Source of the DNA: Acidovorax sp. SRB_14
Lineage (GTDB): Bacteria; Pseudomonadota; Gammaproteobacteria; Burkholderiales; Burkholderiaceae_C
DNA length: 32,500 bases
NCBI RefSeq assembly: GCF_012932145.1
Contig: NZ_MWOK01000004.1
Location: 190,167 to 222,666, forward strand
Direction: 5' to 3'
Shown here: positions 17,997 to 26,055 of the stretch, piece by piece
Numbering within the stretch: the first letter of the stretch is position 1
How the letters are laid out: each line of letters opens with the position of its first letter
Made by a program: the position numbers and the translations under genes
The notes under the pieces: model-generated
Database searches by the model: none
What the model was told of the DNA's origin: nothing
Seen by the model: the letters and a program-made list of their open reading frames with translations, nothing else

Positions 17997-19298
17997 TTAC
18001 TCCATACCTGTGGTTGCCAGCACAATGCTCAGGCTGGTTGCCATGGCCTTGACCATGGGTTCTTTTTCGACGTCGATCCACTCGTCGAGCGAATGCGCAC
18101 GACCGCCCTTGTCCGGTGCCGCGCGGCCGATGGTGATCGCAGGGATGCCCAGGCTCATGGGCAGGTTCGAATCGGTCGAACTCCACCGGTAATCGACCTT
18201 GTAGCCGCCGGCCTCGATCGCCGCCTTGGCGGTCTGCACCAGATCGGATTTTGCATCGGTGTTTCCGGCCGGGCGGTCGCCGATCAGCTTGGCCTCGGCC
18301 TTGATCTTGCCTTCCTTGGTAGAGCGTGCAAAGTTCTCGCCATCGGCGGCATCCTGCACCAGTTTGAGCAGACGGTCTTCGACACGCTTGAGTTCGGTGA
18401 CCGACTCCGAACGCATGTCCACGTCCATCCAGCCACTCAGCGGAATCGAGTTCACCGAGGTGCCACCACCGATCACGCCAATGCTGTAGGTGGTCTTGGG
18501 CGTGGCCGGAACCTGGATGCGTGAAAACTCATTGGCCGCCTGGCCCAGCGCGAACATGGGGTTCACCAGACCAAACGCGCCGAAGCTGTGGCCCCCAGGA
18601 CCGCTGAAGGTCACGCGGTAACGCTTGGAGCCCACTCCGCCATTGGTGATCTGGCTGACGCTTCCAGACTCCAGAGAAAAGAAGCTCTTGATCTTGTCCT
18701 TGTATTCACCCTTGGTGAACAGGTGGCGCACACCACGCAGATCGCCCGGCCCTTCTTCACCGACCGTGCCGACAAACAGGATGTCATCGCGCGTTTTGAT
18801 GTTGCCAGCCTCCATGGCCCGCACAAAACCCAGCAACACGGCCAGGCTCATGGTGTCATCACCTATACCGGGAGCGTACAGCTTCGTACCCTGGCGCTTG
18901 ACTTGCACATCGGTACCGGCAGGGAACACCGTGTCCAAGTGCGCCGACACCACGACCACCTTGCCGTCGCTGCGTGTGCCCTTGCGCAGCCCGGTCACAT
19001 TGCCTTCTTCATCGATCTTCACATCGGGCAGGCCGGCCGCCTTGAGCATCTTGGCAAACTCCTTGGCGCGGGCTTCTTCCTTGAACGGCGGCGCAGGAAT
19101 TTCGGTGAACTTGACGCCGTCTTCCACTATGCGACCATGCTCCTTGTCGATTGTGGCCGCAGCCGTTTTGAATGCCGGGCTGGCCAGAATGCGCTCAATG
19201 TCGGCCGCATGGCTGGAGGTCTGCGCCATGGTGGAAGAACCGGCAAAGGCTGCGCCCAGGGCGAGCGCCAGCGATGAAAAACGTGCTGCGATATGCAT
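17997..19298 (-). CDS. M20-family metallopeptidase, exported
   Basis: About 433-aa dizinc amidohydrolase/peptidase (M20/M25/M40). The zinc ligands are visible: H120 and D122 (VVSAHLDTVFP), bridging D147 (GIGDDTM), catalytic E181 with E182 (TVGEEGPG) and a C-terminal histidine (GGRAHSLDEW). The dimerisation/lid domain begins near FSGPGGHSFG (231-240). A signal peptide (MHIAARFSSLALALGAAFAG then STMAQ) puts it in the periplasm. The start is uncertain: the ATG at 19298 gives a clean signal peptide, while ATGs at 19310 and 19340 are in frame; the only GGAG lies between them. It is the first gene of the block and sits 4 bp from the DUF3299-like gene. Substrate: probably a dipeptide or modified amino acid. 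Confidence 0.87.
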   Translation of the reverse strand: MHIAARFSSLALALGAAFAGSSTMAQTSSHAADIERILASPAFKTAAATIDKEHGRIVEDGVKFTEIPAPPFKEEARAKEFAKMLKAAGLPDVKIDEEGNVTGLRKGTRSDGKVVVVSAHLDTVFPAGTDVQVKRQGTKLYAPGIGDDTMSLAVLLGFVRAMEAGNIKTRDDILFVGTVGEEGPGDLRGVRHLFTKGEYKDKIKSFFSLESGSVSQITNGGVGSKRYRVTFSGPGGHSFGAFGLVNPMFALGQAANEFSRIQVPATPKTTYSIGVIGGGTSVNSIPLSGWMDVDMRSESVTELKRVEDRLLKLVQDAADGENFARSTKEGKIKAEAKLIGDRPAGNTDAKSDLVQTAKAAIEAGGYKVDYRWSSTDSNLPMSLGIPAITIGRAAPDKGGRAHSLDEWIDVEKEPMVKAMATSLSIVLATTGME

Positions 19299-19340
19299 AA
19301 ATTGAAACATCTCCAGATGAATAGTTGTTATCCGCGCCAT

Positions 19341-19676
19341 GGATGGTCAATCTCGGTCCGGTGCGAAGGCCGGTGACCGTGCACACATGCAATGCGTGCC
19401 CATAGCGCCCCAGGATGCTATAGCAATCCTCGTGGATGCTCCCGCACATCGAACAGATCGCGAAGCGCATTCTTCGCCTGAACAGGGCGGAAGATGGCCT
19501 CCGAGACCGGAATAAGAAATGGGCGGAAGACCCGCCGCCATCACGGCGCCAGTGGCGCTTGAAGTCGTGTGTGGTGATAAACGCAGGCCGAGTTGGCGCC
19601 AAAATACGGCCTGCGCCCCAAGCAGATCAAGGAGGGGCGCAAACCGTTGCCGGATCGCACGGCCAGCGTGTCAAGT
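19341..19676. other. Intergenic region with no recognisable gene
   Basis: This 336-bp stretch separates the acyl-CoA dehydrogenase stop from the start of the M20 peptidase. Small open frames cross it on both strands, but none resembles a protein family or has a good ribosome binding site. It should hold the promoter of the peptidase block and the end of the catabolic cluster transcript. A GGCGCC-containing inverted motif (around 19547-19602) is present; no U-tract terminator was identified. Confidence 0.5.
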
Positions 19677-20807
19677 TCACGCGAGCGCACGCTGGATGAG
19701 GATTTTCTGCACGTCGCTCGTGCCCTCGTAGATCTGGCACACGCGCACGTCGCGGTAGATGCGCTCGACCGGGAAGTCGCTCACCACGCCGTAGCCGCCG
19801 AGGGTCTGGATGGCGGCGCTGCAGACCTTTTCCGCCATCTCGCTGGCGAACAGCTTGGCCATGGCGGCTTCCTTCAGACAGGGCCGGCCGGCGTCGCGCA
19901 GCGCGGCGGCGTGCCAGATGAGCTGGCGTGCGGCCTCGATCTGCGTGGCGCAGTCGGCCAGGCGAAAGCCCACGGCCTGGTGCTGGAAGATGGGCTGGCC
20001 AAAGCTCTCGCGCTCTTTCGAATACGCCAGCGCCGCCTCGAAGGCGCTGCGCGCCATGCCCACGCTTTGCGCGGCGATGCCGATGCGCCCGCCTTCCAAA
20101 GCACCGAGCGCGATCTTGTAGCCCTCGCCCTCGGCGCCGATCAGGTTCTCGGCCGGGATGCGGCAGTGGTCGAAGTTGATCTGCGCGGTGTCGCTGCTGT
20201 GCTGGCCCAGCTTGTCTTCGAGGCGCGCCACGGCGTAACCCGGCGCGTTCGTCGGCACCAGGAAGGCGCTCATACCCTTTTTGCCCGCGCCCTTGTCGGT
20301 CACCGCGATGACGATGGCGACCTGGCCGTTCTGGCCGCTGGTGATGAACTGCTTGACGCCATGGATCACATAGCCATCGCCCTGCTTCACGGCAGTCGTC
20401 CGGAGTGCCGAAGCGTCGGAGCCCACATGGGGCTCGGTCAGGCAGAACGCGCCGAGCATCTGGCCCTGCGCCAGCGGCGTGAGCCAGTCGCGCTTTTGCT
20501 GGGCGTTGCCATAGCGCATCAGGATGGCGTTGACGGGGCAGTTGGTCACCGAGATGGCAGTGCTGGTGCCGCCGTCGCCGGCCGCGATCTCTTCGAGCAC
20601 CAGCGCGAGCGACAGGTAGTCGAGCTGGGCACCACCGAACTCCTCGGGCACGCAGATGCCATAGGCGCCCAGCGCCGCCAGGCCTTGGTGGGCCTCCTTG
20701 GGGAAGTGGTGTTCCTTGTCCCAGCGCGCGGCATGCGGCCACAGCTCTTGCTGCGCAAAGTCGCGCACGGCGTCGCGGATCATTTCCTGGTCTGGGGTCA
20801 GCAGCAT
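19677..20807 (-). CDS. Acyl-CoA dehydrogenase (short/medium-chain type)
   Basis: 376-aa flavoprotein that oxidises an acyl-CoA to the trans-2-enoyl-CoA, passing electrons to ETF. The FAD/substrate motif FCLTEPHVGSDAS is near residues 151-163, and the C-terminal YEGTSDVQK places the catalytic base at E361, the usual position for short- and medium-chain dehydrogenases. The ATG at 20807 has GGAGA five bases upstream; the frame extends to 21278, but that portion overlaps the SDR gene. It is the last gene of the minus-strand catabolic cluster. The exact acyl chain (butyryl, isobutyryl or 2-methylbutyryl) cannot be told by eye. Confidence 0.92.
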   Translation of the reverse strand: MLLTPDQEMIRDAVRDFAQQELWPHAARWDKEHHFPKEAHQGLAALGAYGICVPEEFGGAQLDYLSLALVLEEIAAGDGGTSTAISVTNCPVNAILMRYGNAQQKRDWLTPLAQGQMLGAFCLTEPHVGSDASALRTTAVKQGDGYVIHGVKQFITSGQNGQVAIVIAVTDKGAGKKGMSAFLVPTNAPGYAVARLEDKLGQHSSDTAQINFDHCRIPAENLIGAEGEGYKIALGALEGGRIGIAAQSVGMARSAFEAALAYSKERESFGQPIFQHQAVGFRLADCATQIEAARQLIWHAAALRDAGRPCLKEAAMAKLFASEMAEKVCSAAIQTLGGYGVVSDFPVERIYRDVRVCQIYEGTSDVQKILIQRALA

Positions 20808-20862
20808 CGTGGTCTCCGGGTGTTTTTGTCTTGTGGGGCGGAAGGTGCCAGGCCGGCGCGCC

Positions 20863-21534
20863 TCACCACGAGGCGCAGGGCGTGCCGTCGCGCTGCAGGA
20901 ACTGGCCCTTGTGCGCCGGCGTGAGCCGCGCGAGCGTGGCGCGCATGGCGGCCACGCTCTCGGGCGCCGTGAGCGGGGCCTGTTCGCCGCCCATGTCGGT
21001 CTGCACCCAGCCGGGGTGCAGCGCCACCAGCGTGGCCTGCGGGTAGTCGTGCTGGGCGCTGGCCACCGCCATGTTGAGCGCCGCCTTGCTGACGCGGTAG
21101 AGCCAGGTGTGGCTGCTCTCGACGCCGCCGATGCGGCCCAGCTCGCTGCTGATGAAGGCAAACCTCCCTTGCGCCGCCTCGACCAGCGGCGCGACCTGCG
21201 GGATGGCCTGCATGGCGCCCAGCACGTTGGTGTGCATGACGCGGTCGAACTGCTCGCGCGTGGGCGGAGACAGCGCATTGCCGCGCTCCATCACGCCCGC
21301 CACATAGACCGCGGTGTCGATTTTTTCGCCGTCCAGCATCCAGGCCAGGCCGCTGACGCTGGCGGGATCGGCCACGTCCACGGTCAGCACGTTCTCCACG
21401 CCCAGCGCCTGCAGGCGCCCGCGCCCGGCGGCGTCGCGCGCACTGGCCAGCACGCGGTCGCCCGCCGCCACATACTGGCGCGCGAACTCCAGACCGAGTC
21501 CGCGCGAGGCGCCAATGATCAGGACGTTTGACAT
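20863..21534 (-). CDS. Short-chain dehydrogenase/reductase (SDR) family oxidoreductase
   Basis: 223-aa NAD(P)-dependent SDR. The dinucleotide motif GASRGLG is at 8-14, catalytic residues S129/S130 (FISSELG), Y146 and K150 (YRVSK), and PGWVQTDMGG near 174-183. The short length fits a classical SDR close to the C-factor/sniffer type. The ribosome binding site GGAGG, eight bases before the ATG, lies inside a dispersed repeat (21535-21590). It is in the cluster with acyl-CoA enzymes, but its substrate is unknown; it may act on a 3-hydroxyacyl intermediate or an unrelated carbonyl compound. Confidence 0.87.
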   Translation of the reverse strand: MSNVLIIGASRGLGLEFARQYVAAGDRVLASARDAAGRGRLQALGVENVLTVDVADPASVSGLAWMLDGEKIDTAVYVAGVMERGNALSPPTREQFDRVMHTNVLGAMQAIPQVAPLVEAAQGRFAFISSELGRIGGVESSHTWLYRVSKAALNMAVASAQHDYPQATLVALHPGWVQTDMGGEQAPLTAPESVAAMRATLARLTPAHKGQFLQRDGTPCASW

Positions 21535-21590
21535 GAAATAGGCCTCCAGCCCTTGTACAGCATGTGCAAGCAGCTATGAAATTGAAAGCA
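21535..21590 (-). repeat. Copy (f) of the ~50-bp repeat, carrying the SDR ribosome binding site
   Basis: On the minus strand it reads TTTCATAGCTGCTTGCACAT then GTACAAGGGCTGGAGGCCTA, ending at the SDR start codon. It matches copy (c) at 1752-1803 closely (ATAGCT, GCNCA, AAGGGCTGGA-GCCT). The GGAGG within it serves as Shine-Dalgarno for the SDR gene, so a repeat insertion appears to have been adopted as translation signal. Confidence 0.6.
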
Positions 21591-21601
21591 ATCGATCTGC
21601 G

Positions 21602-22234
21602 TCAGCCCGCCAATGGCGCCAGCTCGTCGGCAATCTGCCGAGCGTAACGCTGCACCATGGCATCTTGCGACTCCTGCACCGGGCCGGCCTGGATCTGGTC
21701 GTGGACCATTTCATTCATGGTCGGCAAGGCGCTGCGCTCAACCTGCGCACCGACCTGCCACAGGCGCGAGCGCATCAGCGCCTTGGCGCAGTGCAGGTAG
21801 GCCTCGGCCACCTGCACCTCGATCACCAGCTTGGGGCGCTGGCGCTCGGCACTGAAACGCCCGGTGAATTCGGGCTCGTCGCGCAGCCGCGCCGTGCCAT
21901 TGATGCGCAGGCTTTCGTCCACGCCTGGCACCAGGAACAACAGGCCGATGCGCGGGTCCTGGAGCAGGTTGCCCAGCGTGTCGAGCCGGTTGTTGCCGCC
22001 CGCATCGGGCAGCAACACGGTGTGCGCGTCGGCCACGTGCACAAAGCCCGGCGGCCCACCGCGCGGCGACGCGTCCATGAACGTGCCCGCAGTGCCGCCT
22101 GTGGACAGCACACAGAAAGGCGAGAGCGCAATGAAGCGCTGGCAGTGCACGTCGAGCTGTGCCTGCTGCTTGCGCAGCGCGCGCTCGCCGGGTGCGGCAT
22201 ACAGCGCGCGCAGTTGTTCGGCCGTCGAGATCAT
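21602..22234 (-). CDS. Pyridoxamine 5'-phosphate oxidase-family FMN-binding protein
   Basis: 210-aa cytoplasmic protein with the split-barrel PPOX fold, likely an FMN-binding flavoprotein of the MSMEG_1061-like group. Visible family motifs include SPFCVLSTGG (38-47), GNNRLDTLGNLLQDPRIGLLF (approx. 79-99), the characteristic beta-strand/loop segment, and RINGTARL (109-116). It is similar in length to that group. The ATG at 22234 was chosen; the frame continues upstream but overlaps the thiolase. No Shine-Dalgarno is visible; a perfect 16-bp palindrome fills the gap to the thiolase gene. The substrate is unknown. Confidence 0.8.
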   Translation of the reverse strand: MISTAEQLRALYAAPGERALRKQQAQLDVHCQRFIALSPFCVLSTGGTAGTFMDASPRGGPPGFVHVADAHTVLLPDAGGNNRLDTLGNLLQDPRIGLLFLVPGVDESLRINGTARLRDEPEFTGRFSAERQRPKLVIEVQVAEAYLHCAKALMRSRLWQVGAQVERSALPTMNEMVHDQIQAGPVQESQDAMVQRYARQIADELAPLAG

Positions 22235-22237
22235 GGC

Positions 22238-22253
22238 GCGGCGTGCACGCCGC
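22238..22253. repeat. Perfect 16-bp palindrome between thiolase and PPOX genes
   Basis: GCGGCGTGCACGCCGC is its own reverse complement and lies between the thiolase stop (22254-22256) and the PPOX start codon (22232-22234). It could fold into a short stem or be an operator. Such GC-rich palindromes also occur by chance in GC-rich genomes, so the meaning is open. Confidence 0.4.
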
Positions 22254-23447
22254 TCAGACCAGCTCGACCGCCATGGCCGTGGCTTCGCCGCCGCCGATGC
22301 ACAGCGTCGCCAGACCCTTTTGGAGGCCCCGGGCCTGCAAGGCATGCAGCAGCGTGACCAGGATGCGCGCGCCGCTGGCACCGATGGGGTGGCCCAATGC
22401 GCAGGCGCCGCCGTGGACGTTGACCTTGTCGTGCGGCAGGTTCAGCTCGTGCATCAGCGCCATCGGCACGACGGCAAAAGCCTCGTTGATCTCCCACAGG
22501 TCCACATCGCCCACGGCCCAGCCGGCCTTGGCCAGCGCCTTCTGCGTGGCGCCGAGCGGCGCCGTGGCGAACCATTCGGGCTCGTGGGCGTGCGTGGCGT
22601 GGCTGGCGATGCGCGCCAGTGGCTTGCAGCCGAGCTGTTGCGCGGTGGACGCGCGCATCAGCACCAGCGCGGCGGCGCCGTCGTTGATGCTGGAGCTCGA
22701 TGCGGCGGTGATGGTGCCGTCCTTCTTGAACGCGGGCTTGAGCGTGGGGATCTTGTCGAGGCGGGCCTTGCCCGGTCCTTCGTCGATGGACACCACGGTC
22801 TCGCCGGCGCGCGTCTTGACCGTGACGGGCGTAATCTCGGCCGCGAAAGCGCCCGAGGTGGTGGCCGCCTGGGCGCGCTGCACGCTGGCGGTGGCGAATG
22901 CGTCCTGCTGCGCGCGCGTGAAGCCGTATTTGGCGGCGCAGTCCTCGCCGAACGTGCCCATGGAGCGTCCGGGCTCGTAGGCGTCTTCGAGGCCGTCGAG
23001 CATCATGTGGTCGAAGATGCGGTCGTGGCCCAAGCGGTAGCCGCCGCGGCCTTTCTGCAGCAGGTAGGGGGCGTTGGTCATGCTCTCCATGCCGCCCGCG
23101 ACCACCACGTCGTGCGTGCCGGCCAGCAGCATGTCGTGCGCCAGCATGGCAGCCTTCATGCCCGAGCCGCACATCTTGGACAGCGTCACGGCGCCCGTTT
23201 CCTTGGGCAGTCCGCCCTTGAACGCCGCCTGGCGCGCGGGCGCCTGGCCCTGTCCGGCCATCAGGCAGTTGCCGAACAGCACCTCGCCCACGGCGGACGG
23301 CGCAATGCCGGCGCGCTCGACGGCGGCGGCGATCGCTGCGCCGCCGAGGTCGTGCGCGGCCAGGCCGGCAAAGTCACCCTGGAAGGCGCCCATGGGCGTG
23401 CGCGCGGCGCCGACGATGACGATGGGATCTGCGAGGGGTGCGGTCAT
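22254..23447 (-). CDS. Acetyl-CoA C-acetyltransferase (thiolase)
   Basis: 397-aa thiolase, normal length for the biosynthetic/degradative acetyl-CoA acetyltransferase family. The nucleophile is C93 (SKMCGSGMKA), the catalytic histidine H353 (GHPIGASGAR) and the second cysteine C383 (LCIGGGEAT). It interconverts two acetyl-CoA and acetoacetyl-CoA, which suits the end of leucine degradation, where acetoacetate is produced. AGGAGA five bases before the ATG supports the 23447 start. The gap to aceK is 35 bp. Related phaA/atoB-type names cannot be separated from sequence alone. Confidence 0.92.
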   Translation of the reverse strand: MTAPLADPIVIVGAARTPMGAFQGDFAGLAAHDLGGAAIAAAVERAGIAPSAVGEVLFGNCLMAGQGQAPARQAAFKGGLPKETGAVTLSKMCGSGMKAAMLAHDMLLAGTHDVVVAGGMESMTNAPYLLQKGRGGYRLGHDRIFDHMMLDGLEDAYEPGRSMGTFGEDCAAKYGFTRAQQDAFATASVQRAQAATTSGAFAAEITPVTVKTRAGETVVSIDEGPGKARLDKIPTLKPAFKKDGTITAASSSSINDGAAALVLMRASTAQQLGCKPLARIASHATHAHEPEWFATAPLGATQKALAKAGWAVGDVDLWEINEAFAVVPMALMHELNLPHDKVNVHGGACALGHPIGASGARILVTLLHALQARGLQKGLATLCIGGGEATAMAVELV

Positions 23448-23482
23448 GAAAGTCTCCTGTGCAATGGGAAAAAAGAACGGTT

Positions 23483-25288
23483 TCAGGCCTTGGCGTGCGC
23501 AAAACGGCGCTGCGTGTCGTAGGGAAAGACGTCGTACACATGGCCCGCCAGGATGCGCTCCTTGTGCGACTGCCAGAATTCTGCGCCCAGCAGGTCGGCA
23601 TGGTGCGCCATGAACACGGCGCGCACGGCGTCGTTGCCGAGCAGGAAGGGGGCGAAGGTTTCGGGGAACACGTCGCGCGGGCCGACCGTGTACCAGACCT
23701 CGCCGCTCATCTCTTCCTCCTCGTTGCGCGGCGCGGGCACGCGGCGGAACTGGCAGTCGGTCAGGTACTCGATCTCGTCGTAGTCGTAGAACACCACCTT
23801 GCCGTTGCGCGTGACGCCGAAGTTCTTCCACAGCATGTCGCCGGGGAAGATGTTGGCCGCCACGAGGTCCTTGATCGCGTTGCCGTAGTCGATCACGCTG
23901 CGCTCCATCTGCTGGCGCGCGCGCGCATCGTTCGGGCCGGCATCGAACGACTCCTGCAGGTACATGTTGAGCGGGACCATGCGCCGCTCGATGTAGAGGT
24001 GCGAGATGATGACTTCCTGCCGGCCGTCACCGTCGCGGTCGCTGATCTCGAGCTGGCTGGGCGCGAACTGCTGGATCTCGGCGATCAGCGCGTCTTCGAA
24101 GCGGTCGCGCGGAAAGGCCACCAGGCTGTATTCGAGCGTATCGGCCATGCGGCCCACGCGGTCGTGTTGCTTGACCAGCAGGTACTTGGCCTTGATCTGC
24201 TCGCGCGTCGTGTCTTTCTGCGGGGGGTAATAGTCCTTGATGAGCTTGAACACATAGGGAAAGCTCGGCAGGTCGAACACCAGCATGACCATGCCCTTGA
24301 TGCCGGGCGCGATGCGGAACTTGTCGCTCGAATGCTTGAGGTGGTAGAGGAAGTCGCGGTAGAACAGCGTCTTGCCCTGCTTGGCCAGGCCGAGCGCGTT
24401 GTACAGTTCGGCGCGCGGCTTGCGCGGCATGAGGCTGCGCAGGAACTGCACGTAGGCACTCGGGATTTCCATGTCCACCATGAAATAGGCCCGCGCGAAG
24501 GAAAACAGCATCTGCAGGTCGTCCTCGCCGAACAGCGCGGCGTCGATGGTGAGCAGGCCGGCGTCGTTGTGCAGGATGGGCAACGCAAACGGCACCTCGT
24601 GGAAACCGTTGATGACCTTGCCGACAAGGTAGGCGCCCTTGTTGCGGTAGAACAGGCTCGACAGCACCTGGATCTGGAAGTTGGCGCGCAGCTTGCTGTG
24701 TTGCAGGTGTCCGCGCAGCGCGCTCAGCACCTGTTCGATGTCGCCTTGCAGGTCGGCAAACGGGCGCTGAACGCGGAAGTTCTCGACAATGAGCGTGAGC
24801 GTCTCGCGCAGGTTCTCGCGCGATGGCGATGGGTAGTAAGCCCAGTAGGTCGGGCGCTGCTCGCGCGCGTCGTTGTCGATGTACTCGGTGCTGATGGCCG
24901 GGCGCACGAAGATGAAGTCGTTGTGAAAGTGCGTGCGGTGCAGGATCTTGGTCGTCACCGAGTTGAAAAAGGTCTCGGCCAACTCGGGCTGGCGGTGATC
25001 GACCAGCAGGCCGATGTAGTGCAGCTTGATCTGGTGCCACACGTCCATGGGCACGCTGCCGGCCTGGAATTCCTTCTCCAGCCGGCGCACACATTCCTTG
25101 ACGCGCAGGTCATAGAACTCGATGCGCTCGCGCTGCGCGCGCTGCTGACCGTGCCAGTCGGCCGTCTCGAATCGGTGCTTGGCGCGCGCCGATTCGGTGC
25201 GGAACAGCCGGTAATGGCGGTTAAAACCGTCCATCATTGCCTTGGCGATGTCGTAGGCTTGCGGCGAGTCGAGGCGTTGGGGGAACAT
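23483..25288 (-). CDS. aceK: Isocitrate dehydrogenase kinase/phosphatase
   Basis: 601-aa bifunctional enzyme that inactivates isocitrate dehydrogenase by phosphorylation and reactivates it, so controlling carbon flow between TCA cycle and glyoxylate shunt. Signature residues: the nucleotide-binding segment [12 protein letters not shown] (327-338) followed by K348, and the catalytic loop [14 protein letters not shown] near 480-495 with [10 protein letters not shown] afterwards. E. coli AceK is about 578 aa, so the length is normal. The ATG at 25288 has GGAGAG eight bases upstream; the frame is open further. AceK genes usually sit with aceB/aceA; here it lies between carbonic anhydrase and thiolase genes in a leucine-degradation cluster. 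Confidence 0.97.
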   Translation of the reverse strand: MFPQRLDSPQAYDIAKAMMDGFNRHYRLFRTESARAKHRFETADWHGQQRAQRERIEFYDLRVKECVRRLEKEFQAGSVPMDVWHQIKLHYIGLLVDHRQPELAETFFNSVTTKILHRTHFHNDFIFVRPAISTEYIDNDAREQRPTYWAYYPSPSRENLRETLTLIVENFRVQRPFADLQGDIEQVLSALRGHLQHSKLRANFQIQVLSSLFYRNKGAYLVGKVINGFHEVPFALPILHNDAGLLTIDAALFGEDDLQMLFSFARAYFMVDMEIPSAYVQFLRSLMPRKPRAELYNALGLAKQGKTLFYRDFLYHLKHSSDKFRIAPGIKGMVMLVFDLPSFPYVFKLIKDYYPPQKDTTREQIKAKYLLVKQHDRVGRMADTLEYSLVAFPRDRFEDALIAEIQQFAPSQLEISDRDGDGRQEVIISHLYIERRMVPLNMYLQESFDAGPNDARARQQMERSVIDYGNAIKDLVAANIFPGDMLWKNFGVTRNGKVVFYDYDEIEYLTDCQFRRVPAPRNEEEEMSGEVWYTVGPRDVFPETFAPFLLGNDAVRAVFMAHHADLLGAEFWQSHKERILAGHVYDVFPYDTQRRFAHAKA

Positions 25289-25359
25289 GGTCGGCACTCT
25301 CCGGTTCATCCGACGGGTGGCAGGCCGCTCAGGCCCGCGCCGCACACACGTGCGCGGCC

Positions 25360-26019
25360 TTAACGGCGTGCGGCGGCCACACCGGCCACCGCGGCGGCAT
25401 AGCGCGACTCCAGCCCGTCGTTGCCATCGACGGAAATGTGCAGGTTGTTGATGAGCCCATCCTTGAGGCCATAGCACCATCCATGCAAGGTGATTTTTTC
25501 ACCCCGCGCCCAGGCATCCTGCAGCACCGTGGTGTGTGCGATGTTGAGGACCTGCTCGATGGCGTTGAGCTCGCAGAGCACGTCGTGGCGCCACTCGGGC
25601 GCGACCGCGTCGATCAGTTCGAGGTGTTTGTCGCGCACATCCTTGACGTGGCGGATCCAGTTGTCGGCCAGGCCCACACGGCGGTCCTCCAGTGCGGCCA
25701 GCACGCCGCCGCAACCGTAGTGGCCCACGACCATCAGGTGTTGGACGTGCAGCTGGTCCACAGCGTACTGGATGGTGGAGAGGCAGTTGAGATCGGTCGG
25801 CACCACCACATTGGCGACATTGCGGTGCACAAAAATCTCACCGGGTTCCAGGCCCGTGATCTGGTTGGCCGGCACGCGGCTGTCGGAGCAGCCGATCCAC
25901 ATGTAGCGCGGCTTTTGCTGGGCCATCAGCCCGGTGAAGAAGCCCGGACGGTCTTTCTCCATTTGCGCCGCCCAGGCGCGGTTGTGCACAAACAATTCTT
26001 CGATGGAGGTGGTCGGCAT
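25360..26019 (-). CDS. can: Beta-class carbonic anhydrase
   Basis: 219-aa beta carbonic anhydrase converting CO2 and water to bicarbonate. Zinc ligands and key residues are C44, D46 and R48 (CSDSRVPA), H100 and C103 (GHYGCGG). It is cytoplasmic, with no signal peptide. It is 36 bp downstream of the isovaleryl-CoA dehydrogenase gene and 71 bp from aceK. Leucine catabolism needs bicarbonate for methylcrotonyl-CoA carboxylase, so its presence in this cluster is sensible, although that carboxylase is not encoded in this window. The Can-type name is by family, not proven orthology. Confidence 0.94.
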   Translation of the reverse strand: MPTTSIEELFVHNRAWAAQMEKDRPGFFTGLMAQQKPRYMWIGCSDSRVPANQITGLEPGEIFVHRNVANVVVPTDLNCLSTIQYAVDQLHVQHLMVVGHYGCGGVLAALEDRRVGLADNWIRHVKDVRDKHLELIDAVAPEWRHDVLCELNAIEQVLNIAHTTVLQDAWARGEKITLHGWCYGLKDGLINNLHISVDGNDGLESRYAAAVAGVAAARR

Positions 26020-26055
26020 CGGGATGCTTTCTTCAATGGAACGGGTCAGGGGGGC

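Noticed and set aside
23459-25363. 634-aa open frame on the plus strand opposite aceK
   Set aside because: Antisense shadow of aceK with low-complexity composition.
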